Positions 15,287-23,027 are shown, counted from the first letter of the stretch. The stretch: 30,457 bases of DNA from Pseudomonadota bacterium (GCA_020354085.1 CP070641.1:1623079-1653535); one strand, 5' to 3'. Translations and numbers: made by a program. Notes: generated by a model not told the origin, from the letters alone.

Positions 15287-16987
15287 ATGAAGCAGAGGCT
15301 ACTCATGGCCGCCACGTTTTGGACGGCGGCAACCGGTTTGGCACTCAACATTGTCACGGCGCAGGCGGCCGAGAAGCTCCCGGACGCGCCGGCGATGACC
15401 GCGGAGGAAAAGGCGACTGGCAAGCGCATCTATTTCGAGCGTTGCGCCGGCTGTCACGGCGTTCTGCGTAAGGGCGCGACTGGAAAGAATTTGGAGCCGC
15501 ATTGGAGCAAGACGCTTCCCGACGGCAAAGTCCAGGAAGGCGGCACGCTCAAGCTTGGTAGCGAGCGCCTGGGGAAGATCGTGGCCTATGGAACGGATGG
15601 TGGCATGGTGAATTTCGACGACATCCTCACCAAGGAAGAAATCAACATCATGGCCCGTTACATCCAGCAGACGCCGGAAATTCCGCCCGAGCACGGCATG
15701 AAGGAGATGATGGCGAGCTGGAAGCTGATCGTGCCGCCGGATAAGCGGCCGAAGAAGCAGATGAACAAATACAACCTCAAGAACGTCTTCTCGGTGACGC
15801 TGCGCGATTCCGGCGAAGTCGCGCTGATCGATGGCGACACCAAGAAGATCATCACCATCGTCAAGACCGGCTATGCCGTGCATATCTCGCGGCTGTCCTA
15901 CTCCGGCCGCTATGTCTACACCATTGGTCGCGACGGGCTCACGAGCCTGATTGACCTATGGATGGAGACGCCGGCAGTGGTCGCCACCCTCAAGGCCGGC
16001 ATCGATGCGCGTTCCGTCGATACCTCGAAGTTCAAGGGCTACGAGGACAAGTACGCGATCGTCGGTACATACTGGCCGCCGCAATATGTCATCACCGAGG
16101 GCGATACGCTCAAGCCGCTGAAGATCGTTTCGACCCGCGGTATCACCGTGGATGGCGACTATCATCCGGAGCCACGCGTGGCCTCGATCGTGTCCTCGCA
16201 CATCAAGCCGGAGTGGGTGGTCAACATCAAGGAGACCGGCCAGATCATGCTGGTCGACTACTCCGACATCAAGAACCTGAAGGTCACCACCATCGAGTCG
16301 GCCAAGTTCCTGCATGACGGGGGCTGGGATGCCAGCAAGCGCTACTTCCTGGTCGCGGCCAACGCCTCTCACAAGATCGCGGCGGTGGACACCAAGACCG
16401 GCAAGCTGGCCGCCTTGATCGACACCAAGAAGATCCCGCACCCGGGTCGCGGTGCGAACTTCGTGCATCCTAAATATGGTCCAGTGTGGGCGACCGGCCA
16501 CCTTGGCGATTCCGTGGTGACGGTGATCTCGACGCCGTCGGATGACCCCAAGTACGCTAAGTACAAACAGTACAACTGGAAGGTGGTCGAGGAACTCAAA
16601 ATGCCGGGGGCCGGCAACCTGTTCGTCAAGACGCATCCGAAGTCGAGGCATCTGTGGGCCGATCTGCCGCAGAATCCGGAACGCGAGCTGGCCGAGGCGA
16701 ACTTCGTGTTCGACATGAACGACTTGTCCAAGCCGCCGAAGCGGATCGAGGTGGCCAAAGACGCGGGCCTGCCGGAAATGAAGGCGGTGCGCCGCGCCGT
16801 TCACCAGGAGTTCAACGAAAAGGGTGATGAAGTGTGGATCTCGGTATGGGCCGGCAAGAAGGACCCGTCCGCGATCGTCGTGTATGACGACAAGACGCTG
16901 AAGGTCAAGGCGGTGATCAAGGATCCGAAGATGATTACGCCGACCGGCAAATTCAACGTCTACAACACACAGCACGACATCTATTAA
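15287..16987 (+). CDS. nirS: Cytochrome cd1 nitrite reductase, copy 2 (divergent paralogue)
   Basis: The product is 566 residues, starting after GAGGAG with a signal peptide (about 1-28, ending AQA-A). Heme c is bound by C53AGCH57 with Met ligand M107. The d1 residues are H199 (GYAVHISRL), H343 (FLHDGGWD) and H385 (PHPGRG), with the same 42-residue spacing between the two catalytic histidines as in copy 1. All catalytic residues are therefore intact. It differs from copy 1 in a much shorter N-terminal arm, a rebuilt heme c loop (PHWSKTLPDGKVQEGG, and YGTDGGMVNF for YGSPAGMPNF), and an insertion near DDPKYAKYKQYN. The two copies diverge throughout, so this is an old duplication or separate acquisition rather than a recent tandem copy. 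It has its own promoter, and a very strong hairpin follows. Confidence 0.96.
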   Translation: MKQRLLMAATFWTAATGLALNIVTAQAAEKLPDAPAMTAEEKATGKRIYFERCAGCHGVLRKGATGKNLEPHWSKTLPDGKVQEGGTLKLGSERLGKIVAYGTDGGMVNFDDILTKEEINIMARYIQQTPEIPPEHGMKEMMASWKLIVPPDKRPKKQMNKYNLKNVFSVTLRDSGEVALIDGDTKKIITIVKTGYAVHISRLSYSGRYVYTIGRDGLTSLIDLWMETPAVVATLKAGIDARSVDTSKFKGYEDKYAIVGTYWPPQYVITEGDTLKPLKIVSTRGITVDGDYHPEPRVASIVSSHIKPEWVVNIKETGQIMLVDYSDIKNLKVTTIESAKFLHDGGWDASKRYFLVAANASHKIAAVDTKTGKLAALIDTKKIPHPGRGANFVHPKYGPVWATGHLGDSVVTVISTPSDDPKYAKYKQYNWKVVEELKMPGAGNLFVKTHPKSRHLWADLPQNPERELAEANFVFDMNDLSKPPKRIEVAKDAGLPEMKAVRRAVHQEFNEKGDEVWISVWAGKKDPSAIVVYDDKTLKVKAVIKDPKMITPTGKFNVYNTQHDIY

Positions 16988-17001
16988 TTGGCGTGGTATC
17001 G

Positions 17002-17032
17002 GCCCGGGGGCGAAGCGCATTCGCCCCCGGGC
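17002..17032 (+). terminator. Very strong hairpin after nirS2 (no T-run)
   Basis: A 13-bp perfect GC-rich stem (17002-17014 with 17020-17032) encloses a 5-nt loop, 15 nt after the nirS2 stop. There is no following T-run. It may protect the abundant nirS2 message and limit read-through into nirT rather than terminate fully. Confidence 0.7.
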
Positions 17033-17095
17033 ATCGGTCAGGAAGCCGCCACCGACCTCGTACCAAGAACGAATCAGATCTGACAGGCGATTCAT

Positions 17096-17719
17096 ATGCC
17101 CGATAAGCGTGGCGGAAGTGTCATAGACCGGCTCAAGCATTGGTGGGATCTGTTGCGGCGGCCCACAGCGCGGTTTTCGATGTTGACGCTGCTCGTTGCC
17201 GGCGGCGCTGGCGGTGTTCTCTTCTGGGGTGGCTTTAACACCTTCATGGAGTACACGAACACATTGGAGTTCTGCGTCTCGTGTCATGAGATGCGCAACA
17301 CGGTGTACGTGGAATACAAGAAAACGATTCACTACTCGAATCGCACGGGCGTGCGCGCCATCTGCTCGGACTGCCATGTGCCGCGCGAGTGGACGCCGAA
17401 GGTCATCCGCAAGATCCAGGCTACCAAGGAGCTTTGGCATAAGATGCTCGGCTCGATCGACACGCCGGAGAAATTCGAGGCCAAGCGGCTGCAGCTCGCA
17501 CAATACGAGTGGGATCGGTTGAAAGCGAACGATTCGCTCGAATGCCGCAACTGCCACGGCTACCAGGGTATGAAGACCGAGATACAGAAGCCACGCGCCA
17601 AGAAGTATCACGAGATCGGGCAAGAGAAGAAGGAAACCTGCATCGACTGCCACAAGGGTATCGCCCACAAGCCGGTGCACAAGGAGTTGGAAGACAAGGA
17701 AGAGGACACCAAGATCTGA
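17096..17719 (+). CDS. nirT: NirT/NapC-family tetraheme quinol dehydrogenase
   Basis: This 207-residue membrane-anchored tetraheme cytochrome c oxidises quinol and passes electrons to periplasmic reductases, here most likely the NirS enzymes. There is one N-terminal anchor helix (about 27-50) with a basic cytoplasmic tail, then four CXXCH sites at C60 (CVSCH), C90 (CSDCH), C150 (CRNCH) and C182 (CIDCH). The order and spacing are those of the NapC/NirT/NrfH family. The extended lysine- and glutamate-rich C-terminus fits NirT. The start has only a weak ribosome site (ACAGG), so it may rely on read-through from nirS2 with low translation. Confidence 0.95.
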   Translation: MPDKRGGSVIDRLKHWWDLLRRPTARFSMLTLLVAGGAGGVLFWGGFNTFMEYTNTLEFCVSCHEMRNTVYVEYKKTIHYSNRTGVRAICSDCHVPREWTPKVIRKIQATKELWHKMLGSIDTPEKFEAKRLQLAQYEWDRLKANDSLECRNCHGYQGMKTEIQKPRAKKYHEIGQEKKETCIDCHKGIAHKPVHKELEDKEEDTKI

Positions 17720-17722
17720 ATG

Positions 17723-17746
17723 CCCGGCTGACGCGTTCAGCCCGGG
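17723..17746 (+). other. Intercistronic hairpin after nirT
   Basis: CCCGGCTGA and TCAGCCCGGG pair with one bulged base around a short loop, immediately after the nirT stop. There is no T-run, so partial termination or mRNA protection is likely. Confidence 0.45.
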
Positions 17747-17774
17747 ATCGCATAGCCAGACCAGGAGAGCAAAT

Positions 17775-18773
17775 ATGAGTAGAGCAAAGATTGCGACATT
17801 GCACGTCGCCTTTTTCACGTTGGGCGCAATTGCCGCGCCGGCAATCGCGGCGCCGGATTGGAGCAAGGTGCCAGCCAAGAAAATCACGCTGTTCTTTCCG
17901 GGCACCGCCAGCCTCGAGTGGACGCTGCTGGGGAGCGATCACAGCGGCGGCCGGGCGCTCAGGAACAAAGAGAACTGCGCCGGTTGTCACGACAAGGAAG
18001 CGGCGGATATAGGGCAGAAGGTCGTTTCCGGTGCGCTCAAGGCGCTCGAGGCCGCGCCGATCAAGGGCAAGCCGGGCAGTATCCCGATCTCGGTGCAGGC
18101 GACGCACGATAAGACCAATCTGTACGTGCGCGTGCAATGGAAGGACCCAAAGATGACTACCGGCAAGAAGATAGACCAAAAGAACGAAGTCAAGCTGGCG
18201 ATGATGGTAGACGCCGGCAAGGTGCTGTTCGGGCCGGAAGGCGGATGCTGGGCCACCTGCCATCATGACCTGCGCAGCATGCCGGATGTTGACCCGAATG
18301 CCGCCAAACATCCAAAGGCGAAGGAGCTGGACATTCGCTCGAACGGCCCGACCAAGTATCTACGGGAAAGCCGCACGGAACTCGAGCTCAAGAACGCACC
18401 GCGCGGCGGCTGGAACAAGCTCAAACCCGACGCGGAGATTGCAAAGGCACTCAAGGACGGCCAGTTTCTCGACATGATGCAGTTCCGTAGCGCCGCGCCG
18501 CCACGCAAAGGCTATGTCCTGGACGCGCGCCGGCTCAAGGAGGCGCCAGGTATCGCGGAAGGCAAGCGCGAGGGCGACACCTGGACCGTGACGTTTACCC
18601 GTAAGCTCGCCACTGGCGAGGCCGGCGATCACGTCATCGAGGCAGGCAAGACCTATACGGTGGGCTTCGCGATTCATAATGACTACAGCGACTGGCGTTA
18701 TCATCACGTGTCACTCGACTACAAGCTGGCGTTAGATAATCCGAAGGTGGATATCAACGCAGTCAAGCAGTAG
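17775..18773 (+). CDS. Periplasmic cytochrome with ethylbenzene-dehydrogenase gamma-type (EB_dh) heme domain
   Basis: The product is 332 residues with a signal peptide (1-26, cut near AIA-AP). A canonical c-heme site, C68AGCH72, lies in a short N-terminal insertion. The rest resembles the EB_dh heme-binding domain of molybdoenzyme gamma subunits and related cytochromes, a beta-sandwich with FxGxAxLEW-like and late GFAIHNDYSDWRYHHVS segments. A second cysteine pair reads C158-WAT-C162-H163-H164, a CX3CH spacing that normal CCM machinery does not usually recognise. It could bind heme covalently or form a disulfide near a b-type heme. It lies between nirT and the cupredoxin with a good AGGAGA ribosome site. 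I infer an electron carrier between NirT and NirS. No molybdoenzyme is nearby. Confidence 0.78.
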   Translation: MSRAKIATLHVAFFTLGAIAAPAIAAPDWSKVPAKKITLFFPGTASLEWTLLGSDHSGGRALRNKENCAGCHDKEAADIGQKVVSGALKALEAAPIKGKPGSIPISVQATHDKTNLYVRVQWKDPKMTTGKKIDQKNEVKLAMMVDAGKVLFGPEGGCWATCHHDLRSMPDVDPNAAKHPKAKELDIRSNGPTKYLRESRTELELKNAPRGGWNKLKPDAEIAKALKDGQFLDMMQFRSAAPPRKGYVLDARRLKEAPGIAEGKREGDTWTVTFTRKLATGEAGDHVIEAGKTYTVGFAIHNDYSDWRYHHVSLDYKLALDNPKVDINAVKQ

Positions 18774-18863
18774 CAGCTTGCGGCGCGCCGCCATCAACGA
18801 AAGTCGATGGTTCGCGCGGGTGCCGGGTAGAGGTGTTCGGACGCGCAACCAAGGAGACCACCC

Positions 18864-19199
18864 ATGGACATGCGCTTGCGCAATCGGTTGTTGATAGCCG
18901 GCACGTGGCTCATCTTATGTGCACTGCCCGCAGGGGCTAGCGAGCCCACGATCGTGCAAATTGAGAAATACAAATTTGTGCCGGCGACGGTGAAGGTCAA
19001 GGTCGGCAGCACGGTCAAGTGGGTCAACGAAGAGAAACGCACCAGCCACAGCATCATCTTCAAGGAAGCAGGGGTGGCCGAATCGCCGCGCTTCTTTCCG
19101 GGCGAATCCTGGGAGCGCAAGTTCGATAAGCCGGGCACCTATCCGTACACCTGCGGACCGCATCCGGAGATGCACGGTGTGGTCGAGGTGACGCCTTAG
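18864..19199 (+). CDS. Blue copper protein (plastocyanin/pseudoazurin-like cupredoxin)
   Basis: The product is 111 residues with a Sec signal peptide (about 1-25, ending PAGAS). The type 1 copper ligands are complete: H62 (TSHSIIF) and C97-x2-H100-x2-M103 (CGPHPEM). The CX2HX2M spacing is that of amicyanin/pseudoazurin-like proteins. It is a soluble periplasmic electron carrier, and cupredoxins donate electrons to cd1 nitrite reductases and to CuA-containing reductases. It follows the EB_dh cytochrome after about 90 nt with a strong AAGGAG site. It probably substitutes for nirM (cytochrome c551), which is absent from this window. Confidence 0.93.
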   Translation: MDMRLRNRLLIAGTWLILCALPAGASEPTIVQIEKYKFVPATVKVKVGSTVKWVNEEKRTSHSIIFKEAGVAESPRFFPGESWERKFDKPGTYPYTCGPHPEMHGVVEVTP

Positions 19200-19319
19200 G
19201 TTGCACAACCGTAGGAATCGCGTGCCTTCAGACGCCAACACGAGTGGCTCGCACGCGACCAATCTGCGAGCAGACCGATCGTCATCTTATTGCCAGTGCC
19301 TGGGGTCACGGCGGATCGC

Positions 19320-19333
19320 TTGACGCAAGTCAA
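19320..19333 (+). promoter_or_regulatory. FNR/DNR-type operator of the nirC-N operon (TTGAC-N4-GTCAA)
   Basis: TTGACgcaaGTCAA lies 144 nt before the nirC start. TACCGT at 19356-19361 begins exactly 22 nt after the box, as at nirS1. The predicted transcript would start near 19368 and carry a leader of about 110 nt. Confidence 0.84.
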
Positions 19334-19477
19334 AGATCGCCAAACCAGCGCCTCGTACCGTAAGATTCATATGGTTCGTAAGCGGGCAACGATGGCGCGC
19401 AAATCTCACCTGTCTTTTGTCCCAAAAGGTTTGTTGGACCGCAATATTCGTCTGATCGTCCGCGCCGAGGATGAACG

Positions 19478-19807
19478 ATGACACATGTCCAGCGGGCCGC
19501 TACGCTCGCGGCGGTGGCCAGTGCGCTTGTTGTCTCGCTGGCGTGGGCGGATATCGCCGCGCCGCGCCGCGCGGCATTGTCCAATCTTCTGGTTCAGGAC
19601 TGTGGTTCGTGCCACGGTCTGACGATGCGTGGCGGCCTGGGGCCGGCACTCACACCCGAGGCGCTGGCCGGAAAACCGCCGGTGATGCTGCGGGATGTAA
19701 TCTTGCACGGTCGCCCGGGCACGCCGATGCCGCCATGGCAGCCATTTTTGACCGTCGAGGAAGCGGAATGGTTGGTGCAGGTGTTGATCAATGGGTTGGT
19801 GCCGTGA
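19478..19807 (+). CDS. nirC: Small periplasmic cytochrome c NirC
   Basis: The product is 109 residues with a signal peptide (about 1-25, ending LAWA), one heme site C42GSCH46 and a Met ligand near M84 (GTPMPPW). It is a class I cytochrome c of the size of NirC. NirC is thought to serve the late oxidation steps of heme d1 synthesis, accepting electrons from dihydro-d1 dehydrogenation, and can also reduce NirS. The ATG at 19478 follows GAGG by 7 nt. The stop overlaps the nirF start (TGATG), so translation is coupled. It opens the d1 operon as in Pseudomonas, where nirC precedes nirF. Confidence 0.92.
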   Translation: MTHVQRAATLAAVASALVVSLAWADIAAPRRAALSNLLVQDCGSCHGLTMRGGLGPALTPEALAGKPPVMLRDVILHGRPGTPMPPWQPFLTVEEAEWLVQVLINGLVP

Positions 19808-20979
19808 TGGTTAGGTACGCCGCGCTCATCGCTGCCGGGACGGTAGTCGCGACCGCAGGGTGCACGACGCTCCGCGCTACCGGCGATCTTGGACTGGTTG
19901 TCGAGCGCGCCACGGGCTCGGTGCAGGTGGTCGACACGAGCCAACGCGCACCGCTCGCGCAGATCACCGGATTGGGTGATCTATCGCACGCCTCGGTGGT
20001 GTATTCGCGCGACCAGCGCTACGGCTACGTATTCGGCCGCGACGGCGGCCTTACCAAGGTGGACTTGTTGAGGGGGCGAGTCGACAAGCGCGTGGTGCAG
20101 GCCGGTAATGCCATTGGCGGCGCGATTTCGCAAGATGGTCGCGTGGTAGCGGTGTCGAACTACCAGCCGGGCGGCGTCAAGCTGTTCGACGCTGACTCGC
20201 TCGCGCTGCTCGCCGAGATTCCGGCAACGTTCGGTGGGGAGGGAAAACGGTCGAAGGTAGTTGGATTGGTGGACGCGCCCGGTCGGCGCTTCGTGTGCAG
20301 TCTGTACGACGGCGATGAGATCTGGTTGATCGACGCACGCGATCCGCGCAAGCCCGGCGTCACCAAATTCAGCGGCGTGGGCAAACAGCCCTACGACGGC
20401 ACCGTCACGCCCGATGGGCGCTTTTATATCGCCGGCCTGTTTGGCGAGGATGGCCTGGCGCTCGTCGATCTCTGGCATCCAGATCGCGGCGCACGCCGCA
20501 TCCTGCGGGGTTATGGTCGCGGCGAGCAAGCCTTGCCAGTCTATAAGATGCCGCACCTCGACAGTTGGGCGATGGCTGGCGGCCGCGCCTTTGTCCCGGC
20601 CGCCGGTCGCCACGAGGTACTGGTCATCGACATGCAGACATGGAAGGAAGCGGCGCGCATTTCTGTGGCGGGCCAACCGATCTTCGTCGTGGCGCGACCC
20701 GACGGACGCCAGGTATGGGTGAATTACGCGTTGCCCAACAATGACGTGGTGCAGGTGATCGACACCGAAACGGCGCAGATCGTGAAGACGCTCAAGCCCG
20801 GCAAGGCCGTGTTGCATCTGGAATTCACGCCGCGTGGCGAGGCGGTGTGGTTGTCGGTGCGCGACGAGAATCGCGTGGAGGTCTACGACACCGAGACCTT
20901 CGAGCGCGTGGCGCAGCTCACCGCCGCCAAGCCAAGCGGGATCTTCTTCACCTCCCGCGCGCATCGGATCGGGTTGTAA
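19807..20979 (+). CDS. nirF: Heme d1 biosynthesis protein NirF
   Basis: The product is 390 residues, a cd1-like eight-bladed propeller without a cytochrome c domain. The N-terminus (MVRYAALIAAGTVVATAGC) looks like a signal peptide with a lipobox ending at C19, so a periplasmic lipoprotein is likely. The motif GLGDLSHASVVYSRDQRYGY corresponds to the d1-binding first blade. NirF is essential for heme d1 formation and binds a d1 precursor; its exact reaction is debated in the literature. The start was chosen at 19807 because it overlaps the nirC stop. The same frame stays open upstream to 19471, but that segment lies over nirC. Confidence 0.93.
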   Translation: MVRYAALIAAGTVVATAGCTTLRATGDLGLVVERATGSVQVVDTSQRAPLAQITGLGDLSHASVVYSRDQRYGYVFGRDGGLTKVDLLRGRVDKRVVQAGNAIGGAISQDGRVVAVSNYQPGGVKLFDADSLALLAEIPATFGGEGKRSKVVGLVDAPGRRFVCSLYDGDEIWLIDARDPRKPGVTKFSGVGKQPYDGTVTPDGRFYIAGLFGEDGLALVDLWHPDRGARRILRGYGRGEQALPVYKMPHLDSWAMAGGRAFVPAAGRHEVLVIDMQTWKEAARISVAGQPIFVVARPDGRQVWVNYALPNNDVVQVIDTETAQIVKTLKPGKAVLHLEFTPRGEAVWLSVRDENRVEVYDTETFERVAQLTAAKPSGIFFTSRAHRIGL

Positions 20980-20980
20980 G

Positions 20981-21100
20981 TGCAGGTTTCAGGTTGAAAG
21001 TCTAAGGTTGAAGGTAACGACATGACAGTGCATCAGACGCCAGAGAACACGCCCCGCAGGGTTCGCGACTTGAAACCTGCAACTTCAAACCTGCAACTCG
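20981..21100. repeat. Short inverted/direct repeat cluster around the nirD start
   Basis: TGCAGGTTTCA (20981-20991) is perfectly inverted as TGAAACCTGCA (21071-21081), and a near copy, TTCAAACCTGCA (21085-21096), follows in direct orientation. AGGTTGAA also occurs twice (20991-20998 and 21005-21012). The set straddles the nirF-nirD junction and runs into the nirD coding sequence. It looks like a small mobile-repeat or decayed palindromic element. I do not recognise a named family. Confidence 0.75.
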
Positions 21101-21546
21101 ATGATGTTGATCGTCGTTTGTTGAGTGATTTCCAGCACGGGTTTCCGCTGACGCCAACGCCGTACGCCGATATCGCGCGTGAGGTCGGTGTGAGCGAGCC
21201 TGAGGTGTTGGCGCGGCTCGAAACGTTATCCAAGGCGGGTGCCGTCAGCCGGGTGGGCGCGGTGATACGCCCCAACACGGTCGGCGCGAGCACGCTTGCC
21301 GCCATGTCAGTGCCGGGCACCGAACTCGAGCGCGTGGCGGCGTTGGTTAGCGGTTACGCCGAGGTCAATCATAACTACGAGCGTGAGCACGCGCTCAATC
21401 TATGGTTCGTCGTTGCCGCGCCCGATACCGCGCGTCTGCAACAGGTATTGGACGAGATCGCGGGACAGAGCGGTTATGAGGTGCTGAGCTTTCCGCTCAT
21501 CGAGGACTATCACATCGACCTGGGATTCGACTTGCGATGGACCTGA
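21022..21546 (+). CDS. nirD: Siroheme decarboxylase subunit NirD (AsnC/Lrp-like)
   Basis: The product is 174 residues. NirD, L, G and H decarboxylate siroheme to didecarboxysiroheme (12,18-didecarboxysiroheme) in heme d1 synthesis. It has a helix-turn-helix-like N-terminal domain and an RAM-like ligand-binding domain with VNHNYEREHALNLWFV, the signature shared with the third gene of this set. The core begins at LDDVDRRLLSDFQHG, about residue 26. The first 26 residues have no counterpart in the NirG copy here, and residues 16-25 or so are encoded by the inverted repeat. No alternative ATG or GTG lies in frame near the core, so the extension is probably translated. The end overlaps nirL by 10 nt. 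Confidence 0.9.
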   Translation: MTVHQTPENTPRRVRDLKPATSNLQLDDVDRRLLSDFQHGFPLTPTPYADIAREVGVSEPEVLARLETLSKAGAVSRVGAVIRPNTVGASTLAAMSVPGTELERVAALVSGYAEVNHNYEREHALNLWFVVAAPDTARLQQVLDEIAGQSGYEVLSFPLIEDYHIDLGFDLRWT

Positions 21547-22076
21547 ACGTCGCCGATATCATGCCAACAGGCCAACTTACCGTTGACGCCACTGACCGGC
21601 GCGTGCTCGCCGCCATCCAAGGTGGCCTGCCGCTCGTGGCGCGCCCGTATGCGGAGATCGCGACGCGTACTGGCCTATCGGAAGCAGAAGTGATTGACCG
21701 GCTCGGGCGCTTGCTTGAATCCGGCGTGATTCGCCGCCTCGGGGTGGTGGTGCGGCATCACGAGGTCGGTTACGGGGCCAACGCCATGGTGGTGTGGGAT
21801 GTGCCGGATGACGAGGTGCGCGCACTCGGCCGCTGTCTCGCCGGTTTCGACTTCATCACGCTCTGCTATCAGCGCCCGCGGCGGCTCCCGCAGTGGCGCT
21901 ACAATCTCTACTGCATGATCCACGGGCGCGATCGCGACGAGGTGCTCGCACACCTGGAGTGGATGGTGAAGCGCTGCGGTTTGCAGGGGTTGCCGCACAG
22001 CGTGTTGTTCAGCCGGCGACGCTTCAAACAGCGCGGTGCGGCCTACTTTGCGGGGACGGACAATGGATCCTCTTGA
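21537..22076 (+). CDS. nirL: Siroheme decarboxylase subunit NirL
   Basis: The product is 179 residues with AsnC-like architecture. It belongs to the NirL/NirH branch, shown by CYQRPRRLPQWRYNLYCMIHG, which matches CYHRPRHLPRWPYNLFAMVHG in the fourth gene. The N-terminal core starts at VDATDRRVLAAIQGGLPLV. The gene overlaps nirD by 10 nt and nirG by 14 nt, so the four subunits are translated as a coupled set. NirL pairs with NirD (L/H-type with D/G-type) in known enzymes. Assignment as L rather than H rests on gene order D-L-G-H. Confidence 0.88.
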   Translation: MDLNVADIMPTGQLTVDATDRRVLAAIQGGLPLVARPYAEIATRTGLSEAEVIDRLGRLLESGVIRRLGVVVRHHEVGYGANAMVVWDVPDDEVRALGRCLAGFDFITLCYQRPRRLPQWRYNLYCMIHGRDRDEVLAHLEWMVKRCGLQGLPHSVLFSRRRFKQRGAAYFAGTDNGSS

Positions 22077-22506
22077 TCGCGCCATTGTGAATCGTCTGCA
22101 GGACGGCTTTCCGGTAAGCGAGCGGCCGTACGCGGAAGTGGCTGCCGAGCTCGGCACGAACGAAGAAGAGTTGATGCGGCGCATCGACGCGCTGCTCGCA
22201 GGCGGCACGCTCACGCGTTTCGGTCCCATGTATCACGCCGAGCGCATGGGCGGGGCGTTGACGCTCGCCGCCATGCAGGTGCCGGAACATGACTTCGAAC
22301 GGGTGGCGGTGCTGGTGAACGCACATCCCGAGGTTGCGCACAACTACGCGCGCGAGCACACCTTCAACATGTGGTTCGTGCTCGCCACGGAAACGCCGCG
22401 CGAAATCGACCGCGTGATTGATGCGATTGAGCGCGAAACGGGTTACCGTGTATACGACATGCCCAAGCTCGAGGAGTTTTTCGTGGGCCTGAGGTTTCCG
22501 GTATGA
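22063..22506 (+). CDS. nirG: Siroheme decarboxylase subunit NirG
   Basis: The product is 147 residues from the ATG at 22063, which opens directly with the conserved core MDPLDRAIVNRLQDGF. The frame is open to an earlier ATG at 22036, but those nine residues add nothing family-like. It belongs to the NirD/NirG branch, with VAHNYAREHTFNMWFVLA. 147 residues is the usual NirG length. It overlaps nirL by 14 nt and nirH by 4 nt (ATGA). Confidence 0.88.
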   Translation: MDPLDRAIVNRLQDGFPVSERPYAEVAAELGTNEEELMRRIDALLAGGTLTRFGPMYHAERMGGALTLAAMQVPEHDFERVAVLVNAHPEVAHNYAREHTFNMWFVLATETPREIDRVIDAIERETGYRVYDMPKLEEFFVGLRFPV

Positions 22507-23027
22507 CCTATACGCAACCAGGGGTGTACGTCGAAGAGCGCGGGCAGCCGCTGCTGGATGCGACAGACCGCGCCATCATTCAGGCGACACAGGAAGGCCT
22601 GCCGCGCGTCGCGCGGCCGTACCGTGCGGTGGCTGAGCAGGTAGGGGTGAGCGCTGAAGACGTCATGGCGCGCATGCGCCGCATGCTCGTTAGCGGCGTC
22701 ATACGCCGCATCGCCGCCGTACCGAACCACTACGCGCTCGGTTACCGGGCGAATGGTATGTCGGTATGGAACGTGCCGGATGATGAGGTGCGCGAGCTGG
22801 GGCCGAGGGTCGGTGCGCTGGCGTTTGTTAGCCATTGCTATCATCGTCCGCGCCACCTGCCACGCTGGCCGTACAACTTATTTGCGATGGTGCACGGGCG
22901 CGGTCGCGCCGAGGTCGATGCGCACGTGGCCGAGATTGCGCGCCTGCTGGGCGACGCCGACCGCGGCCATGCCGTGCTCTACAGCACCCGCATTCTCAAG
23001 AAAACCGGTCTGCGCATCGGGAGCTAG
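22503..23027 (+). CDS. nirH: Siroheme decarboxylase subunit NirH
   Basis: The product is 174 residues of the NirL/NirH branch, with HCYHRPRHLPRWPYNLFAMVHG. The core begins at LDATDRAIIQATQEGLPRV, with a 17-residue N-terminal lead. An ATGA overlap couples it to nirG, and nirJ begins 2 nt after its stop. Keeping all four subunits separate is the Pseudomonas arrangement; some bacteria use fused or fewer genes. Confidence 0.88.
   Translation: MTYTQPGVYVEERGQPLLDATDRAIIQATQEGLPRVARPYRAVAEQVGVSAEDVMARMRRMLVSGVIRRIAAVPNHYALGYRANGMSVWNVPDDEVRELGPRVGALAFVSHCYHRPRHLPRWPYNLFAMVHGRGRAEVDAHVAEIARLLGDADRGHAVLYSTRILKKTGLRIGS

Noticed and set aside
15956..17905. Long open frame on the minus strand (649 codons) across nirS2 and nirT
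   Set aside because: It is antisense to two well-supported genes, has Arg/His/Leu-rich composition typical of GC-rich shadow frames, and shows no recognisable domain.
19981..20964. Minus-strand open frame (327 codons) antisense to nirF
   Set aside because: Same reason: composition artefact opposite a clear family member.
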